This document shows, in pieces, positions 36,247 to 45,427 of a DNA stretch of 64,000 bases. Each line of letters begins with the position of its first letter. The stretch's first letter is position 1. The stretch comes from Pisaster brevispinus. Lineage: Eukaryota; Echinodermata; Asteroidea; Forcipulatida; Asteriidae. The notes beneath the pieces are model-generated. The model was not told where the DNA came from, made no database searches, and was given only the letters and a program-made list of their open reading frames with translations. Location of the stretch: the NCBI GenBank assembly GCA_023634235.1, contig JAMKCF010000003.1:13920742-13984741 (forward strand), in the 5' to 3' direction. The translations under genes and the position numbers were made by a program.

Positions 36247-38708
36247 GTCGAATGACAGTATACCAGTAGTAGCAATTGAGGTATTTTATACTGTTGCTTA
36301 TCTTTACTGTAAGGCTCTTTTATTTACCTTTGCATCTAGTAGTCTACAATGGGTGCCTGAGTCATCATGCGCTTAAAGCTCTAATGTTGGCCTGTGGTGT
36401 AGTCAAGGACGAGACATAATTGGAGGTGTATTCCTGTAAAATATCAGATAAATCCTTACATTTAGTTTAATTTGTCAAAATAAATTTTACTGAGAGGCAC
36501 AAGGAGGGAAGTGGCACAAGCGCAACTGATAATTAAACACAAATACGGAAGTGGTATAAACGCAAGTAGGGAAGTGATAATTAAACGCGAGGAGGGAAGT
36601 GATTATTAAATGCGAGGAAGGAAGTGATATAAAGGCAAGGATCTAAGTGATAATTAAACGCAAAGAGGGAAGTGATATTTAAAACGGAAGAAGAGAAGTG
36701 GTAAATTAAAGCAAGGAAGGAAGTTGTTAAAGTGCTAGGAAGGAAAAGGTATAAAGGCAAGGAGGGAAGTGGTACAAACGCAAAGAGAGAGGTGGTAATT
36801 GAAAGCAAGGAAGGACATGGTCAATAAATGCAAGGAGGGAAGTGGTCAGTAAATGCAAGGAGGGAAGTGGTACAAATGCAAGTAAGGAAGTTGTAAAAAA
36901 GCAAAGACGAAAAGGGTATAAAGGGCAAGCAAGGTGAGTGGTACAAAAGCAAGTGATAAATAAGCAAGCAGTGAAGTGGCAAATAAATGCAAGGAGGGAA
37001 CTGGTAAAGACGCAAGGAAGAAAGTGGTAAATAAATACAAAGAAGAAAGTGGTGCAAATGCAAGGAGGGAAGTGGTACAAACGCAAGGAAGGAAGTGGTT
37101 CAATCGCAGGGAGGGAAGTGGTATAAACGCAGGAAAGGAAGTGGTACAAACGCAAGGAAGGAAGTGGTACAAACACAAGGAGGGTAGTGGTACAAATGCA
37201 ACGAGGGAAGTGGTATAACACAAGGAAGGAAGTGGTACAAACGCAAGGAAGGAAGTGGTACAAACGCAAGGAAGGAAGTAGTACAAACGCAAGAAGGGAA
37301 TTGGTACAAACGCAAGGAGGGAACTGGTACAAACGCAGGGAGGGTAGTGGTATAAACGCAAGGAGGGAAGTGGTAAAAAAGCAAGGAGGGAAGTGGTACG
37401 AATGCAAGGAGGGAAGGGGTACAAACGCAAGGAAGGAAGTGGTTATTAAATACAAGGAGGGAAGTCATATAAAGGCAAGGATCTAAGTGATAATTAAATG
37501 CAAAGAGGGAAGTGATATTTCAAACGAAAGAAGAGAAGTGGTAAATTAAAACAAGGAAGAAGTTGTTCAAGTGCTAGGAAGGAAAAGGTATAAAGGCAAG
37601 GAGGGAAGTGGTACAAACTCAAGGAAGGAAGAGGTACAAACGCAAGGAAGGAAGTAGTACAAACGCAAGAAGGGAATTGGTACAAACGCAAGGAGGGAAC
37701 TGGTTCAAACGCAGGGAGGGAAGTGGTACAAACGCAAGGAGGGAAGTGGTACAAATGCAAGGAAGGAAGTGGTACAAACGCAAGAAGGGAATTGGTACAA
37801 ACGCAAGGAGGGAACTGGTTCAAACGCAGGGAGGGAAGTGGTACAAAACGCAAGGAGGGAAGTGGTACAAATGCAAGGAAGGAAGTGGTACAAACGCAAG
37901 GAGGGAAGTGGTACAAACGCAAGGAGGGAAGTGGTACAAACGCAAGGAGGGAAGTGGTACAAACGCAAGGAAGGTAGAGTTATAAATACAAGGAGGGAAG
38001 TGGTATAAATGCAAGGAGGGAAGTGATAAATAAATGCAAGGAGGGAAGTGATAATTAAAACGCAAGGAGAAAAGGGGTAAATAAACACAAGGAGGGGGTG
38101 GTATAACTGCCAAAAGGTAAAAGTTCATTAAGTGCAAGGAGGGAAGTAGTGTAAACGCAAGGAGGGAAGTGATAATTGAAAGCAAGAAGGAAAGTGGTCA
38201 GTAAACGCAAGGAGGGATGTGATAATAAAAATGCCAGGAGAGAAGTGGTGAATAAACGCAAGGAGGGAAGTGATAACTATATGCAAGGAAGGAAGTGGTA
38301 TAAGGCAAAGAGGGAAGTGGTAAAAATGCAAGGAGGGAAGTGATAAATAAACGCAAGAAGGGAAGTTGTATAATTGCAAAAAGGGAAGAGGTAATTAAAT
38401 GCAAGGAGGGAAATAGTATAAACCTGAAGAGGGAAGTAATAATTTAACGTAAGGAGGGAAGTGGTCAGTAAATGCAAGGAGGAAAGTGATAATTAAAAGC
38501 AAGGAGTGAAATACTTTATAAAAGCAAGCAGGGAAGCAGTATAAATGCAAGGAGGGAAGTGGTATGAACGCAAGGAGGGAAGTGATACAAAGCAAGTGAA
38601 AAGTAAGGCAAGGAGTGAAGTCGTAAATAAATGCAAGGAGGGCTGTGGTATAAATGAAAGGAGGGAAGTGGTAAATAAATGCAATTCGGTAAAATAGCAA
38701 AAAACAAT
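36247..38708. repeat. Rightmost satellite unit and degenerate right edge
   Basis: Module at 36,247-36,500. It shares GGTGTAGTC with the parental copy at 38.7 kb, where all other complete units have GGTGAAGTC. The monomers after it shift from the GGTACAAACGC type to GATAATTAAACGC and GGTCAGTAAACGC types, mirroring the left edge. A single, divergent form of the landmark block occurs near 36,925 (GGCAAGCAAGGTGAGTGG). The array ends at a final AAATAAATGCAATTCGG. Confidence 0.9.
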
Positions 38709-38985
38709 TTCCACATTTTCTACGCTAATGTACATCCTTGGTCGAATGACAGTATACCAGTAGTAGCAATTGAGGTATTTTATACTGTTGCTTATCTTTA
38801 CTGTAAGGCTCTTTTATTTACCTTTACATCTAGTAGGCTACAATGGGTGCCTGAGTCATCCTGTGGTTAAGGCACTGATGTTGGCCTGTGGTGTAGTCAA
38901 GGTCGAGACATAATTGGAGGTGTATTCCTGTAAAATATAAGATAAATCCTTACATTTAGTTTAATTTGTCAAAATAAATTATACT
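38709..38985 (+). mobile_element. Parental copy of the module; possible tRNA-derived SINE
   Basis: Nearly the same sequence as the ~254-bp modules in the satellite, but it extends about 32 bp further left (TTCCACAT to TACATCCTTG) and is followed by unique DNA (ATACTCTGTGCACATTTC). It reads TGCCTGAGTCATCCTGTGG then GGTTAAGGC and, about 30 bp on, GGTCGAGAC. These resemble the A-box and D-loop of Ser/Leu tRNAs and a B-box lacking one T, with an insertion inside the A-box region. A SINE origin is therefore possible but unproven. A 43-codon frame starting in the module has no recognisable product. Confidence 0.6.
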
Positions 38986-39854
38986 CTGTGCACATTTCTG
39001 TTCAATAATAAGTCAGCTCTTAGTTTGTTACCTTTTAGCACAAAAATGTTTTTGTTTGTACATCATAAAAACTTAAAACTCTTCTGAATTTCTTGAAGAA
39101 AAAAACATATAGTTTCCAATCTAAAATCTGTTTGAAATGCAGTAAAGCTTCCAGAAAATTAATGCAGAATCTATTGTTCTTGTCTTGCCCTGGGAGGCAC
39201 GGAGAATGATAATCTTTTGAGCATCAAATCTGAAACAAACTTAAGTGAGTATCAGTTGTATGCTGTATTCTATTAACATGAGCACATAATCATTCAAAAA
39301 AATAGCATTTATTCATTATACCACCATTTAGTAGGTATCCTGTTAGTATGTAATTTGTCAAATGCACACACATTGCGTATAGATGTATGCTTATTTTGTT
39401 TTTCCCCAGCTACATCCACCTCTAAATCTGGCATCTTCAAGTGATTCTTGGTTCAACAGTATAAGATACCTCAAAAAGGGAGACTTTGGGTCTTTACAAA
39501 AGTTTAGAACTTACCAATTTCTTAATTAAATCCTGAAAAAAAACTTGTTCAGAGCTTTTCTTATTGCCTTCTAATACATGTCCTTTTAATAAGGTGGGCA
39601 GGACTCACGGTGGAACTGAGTGGCACAAACCAACAAGAAACCATCTACACTGCAATAGGGATTGACAGTGAACAGTTTGGTAATAAACTGTCTTGGTTTT
39701 CAAAGTAACAACAACGCTGCAACTACACGTATTGCCATAAGTGTAACTAAGATTTGCCAGTAAAATTTTGTGAATCACCAAAGTTGTTATTAAACTTGAT
39801 ATAAAGCCTGAATACCCAAGGAAGAAATTTGGTCCAGAAAAAAACCCAAAACAA
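38986..39854. other. Unique sequence, no gene seen
   Basis: AT-rich DNA between the module and its diverged relative. Short splice-like signals occur on the minus strand near 39,600-39,640, but no recognisable peptide lies between them. Confidence 0.5.
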
Positions 39855-40100
39855 GTTCCACATGTGCCTTCTTGGTCGAATGACAGTTTACCAGTAGTAG
39901 CAAGTGTACAAAGGTACAGTGTGTATCTAAGGCCATATCTCGTATTTACCTTTACATCTAGTAGTAGTACAGTAGGCTAGTAGGTTACAATGGGTGCCTG
40001 AGTCATCATGTGATTGAAGCTGTGATGTCAGCTTGCCATGTAGTAGGTAGACTCTTGCTTAGAGGTTTATCTCTGTAAAATATAACATTATGTAGTTTCT
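39855..40100 (+). mobile_element. Diverged, satellite-free copy of the module
   Basis: Shares TTCCACAT, CTTGGTCGAATGACAGT, TACCAGTAGTAGCAA, TTTACCTTTACATCTAGTAG, ACAATGGGTGCCTGAGTCAT and CTGTAAAATATAA, in that order, with the 38.7-kb copy, with indels and substitutions between. It has no satellite on either side, which shows that the module is an interspersed element in its own right. Confidence 0.8.
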
Positions 40101-40479
40101 CACATTATAGGCCAATGTTTTGTTTTTCTAAACATACTTAACTGAACTTTTACTTTCAGGTGCCCCTTTTTAAATAATAAAAGTAAAAAACTTGTAATAA
40201 CTTTGAGACCAAGACCGGCAAAACAATGTTTAATGCCTCTATGGCAGTAGAAGTATTTGGTAGTATGTCAGAACATAAATGGTAAAAAAAGAACTAATCT
40301 TAAGAAGAAAGAACAGCTTTTTCAGTTTTAATACAAAGCATAAGGAAAGGATAAACATAAGCAGTGGCCAAAAACCTCCATTGAGTTTCCGGATGAGGAA
40401 GGTGGGTTTAAGATTGTTGACAGAGATGCCCGCATGTTTTAGGCCATCATTTAGGCCTATCTATCATTGTGATTTTGAA
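40101..40479. other. Unique sequence, no gene seen
   Basis: No recognisable coding exon or repeat. A 68-codon frame near 40,279 has no known motif. Confidence 0.45.
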
Positions 40480-40985
40480 CGATAGAAATATTATGCCAGC
40501 CTGCAATATGATAACATGTGATAAATGTATCTAAACAGTAGAAAGTCAACCCTCCTACTGTCTGACCATTCCATATCATCCACTGTCGTTTTGAATGATA
40601 GAAAAGTTTTGCCAGCTTGCATAATAACATCATGTGGTAAATGCATCTAAACAGTACACAGTCAACCCTCCCACTGTCTGGTCATTCAACACCATCCACT
40701 GCGGTATTGAATGATAAATAAACTTTGCAAGCCTGCAATCTAAACAGTAGACAGTCAACCCTCCTACTGTCTGACCATTCCATATCATCCACTGCTGTTT
40801 TGAATGAAAGAAAATTTTTGCCAGCTTGCATAATAACATCATGTGGTGAATGCATCTAAATATGTAGTAAACAGTCAACCCTCCCACTGTCTGGTCATTC
40901 AACGCCATCCACTGCGGTATTAAATGATAAATAAACTGTGCCAGCCTGCGATAACATGTCATGTGTTGAGTGCCACCATTCACAA
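40480..40985. repeat. Minisatellite of about 116 bp, four copies
   Basis: Four imperfect copies, marked by AGTCAACCCTCC at about 40,544, 40,660, 40,752 and 40,872. Each includes ACTGTCTG(A/G)(C/T)CATTC, ATCCACTG and GATAATAACATCATGTGG-like phrases. The second-to-third interval is short (92 bp) because of a deletion. An open frame on the minus strand is a by-product. Confidence 0.85.
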
Positions 40986-41317
40986 CCTGTGTAGTTGAAT
41001 AGTTTCAAACGGTTGGTCAACTCGCTGGAAAATGTTACCAAGAGTTGGAGGGTCAACTGCTTTCATGTTTATGTGACTTGGATGGTGATGGTTTTACCTG
41101 CAGCTAATCATCTTTAGGGCTCTCTGCATCTGATGTACCAGCTCCTCAGGCAATCAAATTCTTGAGGATAGTCTCCCGGTAGTCTTTCTAAGAAAAAGAG
41201 CTTCACTCCAAGATTTAGACCGACAGATGACTATGTCTCCACGTTATCCAGATCTGAGAAAATAGAAAGTTTAGAATTGTATGATACAAAGATCAATACC
41301 AGTGAGGAATTACACAC
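40986..41317. other. Spacer, no supported gene
   Basis: Minus strand shows splice-like edges (acceptor near 41,257, donor near 41,100) around short peptide-like stretches, but stops interrupt every frame and I could not identify a family. Confidence 0.4.
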
Positions 41318-41620
41318 AGACAAGATAACCTGTGAGATCACATGTTTACATAAAGGCGACAGAGCCTAGACACCCTGCAGGCATGCTTTGTACACAGCTC
41401 AAAGGGAGACTAACATAAAATCTTATATTTTATGAAGATTGTTTTTTATCAACTTTTGATATGAATAAGGGGGAGGCGGCACATCTCTAAACTTGTTCAA
41501 CTGCTATTTTGATAATTCTTGAATTTATGTGGACATTATGGCACAAAATGTAAAATATTCCATATGACCAGTGTTAGTATCTTGCCTGCCAGGAGATGGC
41601 CTAGAATGTTCACCGGGTGA
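41318..41620. repeat. Interspersed repeat, copy A
   Basis: Similar over about 280 bp to 57,299-57,590 in the same orientation. Shared landmarks are ATCACATGTTTACA, CCTGCAGGCA, TACACAGCTCAA, ATCTCTAAACTTGTTCA, TTATGGCA and ATGACCAGTGT. No coding sequence or clear terminal structure was identified. Confidence 0.75.
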
Positions 41621-41915
41621 GTGTTATTCTGTGACAACGCAAAAACGAAAAGCATTTAATATCTGATTTATATAGCTCACACATAGATTCTTGTCATTTG
41701 AAAAACTGTCATGATAAACACAAAATGGACACAGAAACTCGTCCAACCCACACTCTGAAAACCCTAAAAACCCTTTTTAAATAGCGTGGATGAGTCTGGC
41801 GTAGGCACCAACCTTGTCCGCTGTGTCACAAGGTTGCCTCGTTTGGACGAACAACCAGGAAAAATTGTTTTGGGGATGATGCCAAGAATGAAACATCTAA
41901 AATCAATATCAGTGT
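41621..41915. other. Unique spacer, no gene seen
   Basis: Nothing recognisable in this interval. Confidence 0.4.
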
Positions 41916-42010
41916 TCTCCACAGACTTTTTTTGGGGGGAGGGCGGCATGACGTCATCAAAATGGCGCCTGCCGATATGACGTCATCAAAAGGGCGCCCG
42001 TTGGTATATG
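41916..42010. repeat. Interspersed repeat with paired TGACGTCA palindromes, copy 1
   Basis: Contains CAGTGTTCTCCACAGACTT, GGGAGGGCGGCATGACGTCA and a second TGACGTCA followed by AAAGGGCGCCCG. The same arrangement occurs in reverse orientation at 61,083-61,170. TGACGTCA matches the consensus cyclic-AMP response element; any regulatory role is inference. Confidence 0.7.
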
Positions 42011-42479
42011 ACTTTATCGAATGTGAAAGCAAATAACACTTGAGATATTCCTTTTCTTAAAAATAATGTTATTGACCCCCAGGCCCGATACCATGTAAAG
42101 AGAATGATTGACATCCACTTCGGTCCAAACAACCTTATTGTAAAACTACTAAAACTTTGTTTGCAATAAAATCATCCAGATTCAACGAACAGTCGACAAC
42201 GCAAGTTGAGAAAAAAAATCCATGAACTTTGCCCCGCATTGTCAGCGGCAGAGGGCGTAACATCGACTGTTTGGGTCAAACAATGTTCTGTGAGTTAACA
42301 GTTTAAAATGATGGAGTAGGGTCTACTGACAAGAGTTTGTGTGGAATGGGTAAATTTGTTCTAGCTGGAATATTGATCATTCTGTGTCCGTACTGCGTCG
42401 CTCCATATTAAGAAATACTGACAACTTTTTGTCCCTGCAACATCGTAAATTGTACTGAAATATTCCCAACATTATTATT
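42011..42479. other. Spacer with a recurring short motif, no gene seen
   Basis: No gene found. It contains TTGATCATTCTGTGTCCG followed by TACTGCGTCGC (from about 42,372). Relatives of this motif occur at about 42,882 and 43,265, and the hAT MITE inserted into the one at 42,882. Confidence 0.5.
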
Positions 42480-42600
42480 CTTATTAGTTTATTAAAAACA
42501 TTCAAACATTGCAGCCAAGGGCTGAATTGTGTTTAAAATACAATAAGAGATACATAGAAAAGAAAAAAGAAAAGAAAATTATATATATAAATATCCGAGC
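42480..42600 (-). mobile_element. Possible LINE/SINE 3' end
   Basis: Minus strand reads ATTCAGCCCTTGGCTGCAAT, then TTTTTAATAAACTAATAAG, resembling retroelement 3' ends with a polyadenylation signal and a short terminal repeat. No coding part remains. The other flank is A- and AT-rich. Confidence 0.3.
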
Positions 42601-42897
42601 CTTTACAAGTACGCCAAAGAGTATGAATAAAACATTAAAAACCACATACCAGCTCAGTGACCAAAGAAGTCCATTTAGATGGTAAGCAGAGTCTCTTGAG
42701 AGCCAGGTTGTGTAGTGGATTATTCTCTGCTTCAGAGCACCCAGTATTTTTCATTGCTGTGGTCATCTCCTACAGTCACAGGAGGCCTAGAAGAGGGTAA
42801 AGGTGTAAAGTATATGAATAACTCGGATTTGAAACATTGCATGGTAAAGATACAATCTAGTAGGGCTTGTGGTAACATCTTTGATCATTTTGTGTCC
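42601..42897. other. Spacer, no gene seen
   Basis: No recognisable gene; open frames here continue into the G-rich MITE and are not supported. Confidence 0.4.
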
Positions 42898-42905
42898 ATA
42901 CTGCG

Positions 42906-43237
42906 CAGCGGCGTAGCCAGGACTTTTTCGGTGGGAGGGGGGACAGGGGGGCGTTGCTTTGAAGTGTGGGGGGGAGCAGGTGGAATGGGTTTATTGGTGG
43001 TCATGGTGGTGGGGGTCATGCTTTTATTTTGGAAGGGGGATGCTGCAGGGGGCCACCATCCTCTTATGTTCTTGACATTTTGTCGATCGCGATCATTCAC
43101 TACATTAGATTAAATACAAACATGCATTTCCCCCTTTTCTCCTTTTTGTGAACACTATCACTACTTTTTTCGTGAAGGGGGGGGGGGGCACGTGTCCCCC
43201 CCCCCCCCCCCCCCCCGGCCCCCTAGCTACGCCGCTG
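42906..43237. mobile_element. hAT-type MITE (332 bp)
   Basis: Ends are CAGCGGCGTAGCCAGG and the inverted CCTAGCTACGCCGCTG, differing at one position. The element is flanked by an 8-bp duplication, ATACTGCG (42,898-42,905 and 43,238-43,245). CAGNG ends and 8-bp duplications are the hallmarks of hAT elements. A related sequence without the insertion, CCGTACTGCGTCGC, is present near 42,388. The interior is G-rich at the left and ends in long G and C tracts (about 43,176-43,216), with no transposase, so it is non-autonomous. Confidence 0.9.
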
Positions 43238-43245
43238 ATACTGCG

Positions 43246-43566
43246 TCGCACTAGCAAGCGAAATATTGATCATTTTGTGTTTATACTAAGTCACCAATTG
43301 TGCCAAAATTTGCCAATAATTCTTTAAGTCGCACCTGAGTGTTGTTTGACAGTGGCATCAGTATAAATGCCAACTTTGAGTGTTGTTCAGTGGCATCAGT
43401 ATAAATGCCTGTTAAATCACCCGAGGACCAGCAAACTTCAACTGCTAGTGGTCCGGCCGGCTAATTCAGTATTGAAAAGCATCCATATTTTACATGAACT
43501 ATGGACCGGTGAACAAACTGGCCGACAATTTATCTTACGCCTACATGTAAAGCACTTCCAGTACCA
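43246..43566. other. Spacer, no gene seen
   Basis: Contains a short local duplication (GTGTTGTTTGACAGTGGCAT and GTGTTGTTCAGTGGCAT, each followed by CAGTATAAATGCC, near 43,341-43,408). Nothing coding was recognised. Confidence 0.45.
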
Positions 43567-43567
43567 G

Positions 43568-43849
43568 GGCCCAGTTTCATAGAGCTGCTTAACGGCCGAT
43601 TTTGTGCTTACTGTGCGATTTCCATTTCATAGCGCTGCTAACCGTAAGCACACCAAAAGGCATGCAACCTTCCGGTGCTTACTGTATGAAAACGAATGAC
43701 GTAACAATGCAAATCCATGGTGAAGGCGCAAGATGGCTGCCTAATTTTCTTGCTAACCTGTGAAATACACTTACGCTTAAGCAAATTTTTCTGCTTTAGT
43801 TAGCACGAAAATTTGCTTATGATTAAGCAGCGCTTTGAAATTGGGCCCA
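43568..43849. mobile_element. TIR-bearing MITE, GGGCCCAATTTCA family, copy 1
   Basis: Starts GGGCCCAGTTTCATAGAG and ends GCTTTGAAATTGGGCCC, with arms matching over about 40 bp as far as the GCAAATTTTCGTGC region. No coding capacity. Four more members with the same ends occur at 48,756, 57,679, 57,877 and 63,458. Confidence 0.8.
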
Positions 43850-44188
43850 GGTTTGGCTTAAATTTGTGAATGACTATCCAGCAGGACCTATTAACAAATT
43901 TAAAGGCAAACCTTAGTACTTGATCGAAGTGCTTAAAGTAATTGTAGGATACAATGAACTAGCCAACCAGACAACTTTGAGAGAATTGTACAGGTCCTCA
44001 AATGTTTTTATTTTTCAATTCCCTCAAATGCAGACTACCCAGCACCTCTGGTAACCACTGTTGTGTAACAATGTGGCTAATTGTTGAGTAAGTGTCACAA
44101 CTCATACATTTTGCAGGAGTCAATGTCCGAGTTGCATGGTAGTCTGCAAGTGCTTCTTTTGCATGGCCAACGGCTTATTTATACGTAC
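43850..44188. other. Intronic or intergenic sequence, no gene seen
   Basis: Lies just downstream (minus-strand sense) of the SGSM-like exon. No following SGSM exon was recognised here. Confidence 0.5.
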
Positions 44189-44264
44189 CACACAATGAAA
44201 TAATACTTCCGCTATCCTCATGCACAAATTTACGTGTAACTGCCTCTTCCATAATCTGTTTGAC
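44189..44264 (-). CDS. SGSM1/2: SGSM1/SGSM2-family exon (start of RUN-TBC protein)
   Basis: On the minus strand a clean acceptor (TTGTGTAATTTCAG) precedes a 76-bp exon that ends at donor GTACGT. Read in frame from its first base it gives 25 codons plus one base: [18 protein letters not shown] then GSIISLC. From memory, the first part is identical to the N-terminal segment of vertebrate SGSM1/SGSM2, just before the RUN domain. SGSM proteins combine an N-terminal RUN domain with a C-terminal TBC domain and act on Rab/Rap small GTPases at membranes. Here the exon starts in phase 0 and ends in phase 1. I could not find the preceding or following exon, although both should exist. It is therefore a partial gene, either with very large introns or broken. 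SGSM1 and SGSM2 cannot be told apart from this exon. Confidence 0.82.
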
Positions 44265-45095
44265 CTGAAATTACACAACAAAAAGAGCCACTTTAGTACT
44301 AAGATCAGCCAAGTACAGAGAAGCTACAGGTCAGTTTCGGGAAAGTAATTTTGTTAAACATACAAAGTCGCTCGGCATTGTATTATATTCCTCTTTCTAA
44401 AAAGTATAATTTCTATTTAATTAGTTGACAGAAAAGTGCATTTGAACTCAAATAATCAGTTTTAAATGGAGGTCACGTCACATTTGGTCATTTTTCCTGA
44501 GGGTTGTCCCACTAAATTGAATGACAGACTCCCTAGCAAGCTCGCAGAAATGCAAGTCCCACGATCTATGAAACTAGATAAAATTTAAGCTTTCCATCCA
44601 TGTTACATGTGTTTTGATTGGTGGACTTAAAAAAGGGGCACTTTTTGTGTCACATAACAAAGCCCGTTTTAGACAGCATGACCTGTATAGTCTAGACCAC
44701 ACTCCGTAAGGTTAATGGTTTGTGTGAGCGGAAACCAGACCTGCTCAAACCATGCAAAGCATTTAACAACCTTCAATCGGAAGCAACATTTGTCGTTTGC
44801 CTGAGCTTTTTGCTATTTTAAGTCGTCATTTTTTTTGCCTGAACAATTATTTCATAATTTTAAACCTTTTGGTTGAACATGTACCGTTTGTAACACCAAA
44901 GTCTATACGATTTATTAAATTATTATTATACTCTCATCAACACAAGAAAAATACTATGAAACTTCATTGACCTTTTTGTTGCAGCTGAAAGTGCTTTTAT
45001 TGAACCAAAACTTATCATTGCCTGAACGGGAAAAGTTAACAACCATTAAGGGCATTTTTGCCCTAACAATATTTTGAAAAAAGAACAAAATTAAA
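44265..45095. other. No further SGSM exon or other gene seen
   Basis: Presumed intron 5' of the SGSM-like exon. I searched the minus strand for an exon ending in Lys-Lys-Glu at a donor, as in vertebrates, and found none here or further right. Confidence 0.45.
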
Positions 45096-45427
45096 GTCGG
45101 CCTATACTTGGCAGCTTGCCAAGGCCTATAAAATAAAGTCGGCCTATACTTGGCAGCTTGCCAAGGCCTATAAAATTAAAGTCAGCCTATACTTGGCAGC
45201 TTGCCAAGGCCTATAAAATAAAGTCAGCCTATACTTGGCAGCTTGCCAAGGCCTATAAAATTAAAGTCGGCCTATACTTGGCAGCTTGCCAAGGCCTATA
45301 ACAAATATAATCGGCCTATACTTGGCAGCTTGCCAAGGCCTATAACAAATAATCGGCCTATACTTGGCAGCTTGCCAAGGCCTATAACAAGTAAAGCAAG
45401 CCTAAAACTTGGCAGCTTGCCAATGAT
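45096..45427. repeat. About 42-bp minisatellite, each unit a hairpin
   Basis: Eight copies of GTCGGCCTATACTTGGCAGC then TTGCCAAGGCCTATAA. Each copy contains the inverted repeat CTTGGCA-GCT-TGCCAAG, extended less perfectly by GGCCTATA and AAGGCCTATA. The spacers differ slightly (AAATTAAA, AAATAAA, CAAATAT, CAAATAA, CAAGTAAA), and the last copy is diverged (CCTAAAACTTGGCAGC). Confidence 0.92.

Noticed and set aside
9301..38708. CRISPR array
   Set aside because: The units are contiguous 23-bp tandem repeats with no unique spacers, and the genome is eukaryotic.
41100..41260. Spliced minus-strand exon with peptide-like text
   Set aside because: Acceptor- and donor-like sites exist, but all frames contain stops and no family could be named.
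42715..43113. Plus-strand 132-codon Gly-rich gene
   Set aside because: Its second half is the G-rich interior of the hAT MITE.
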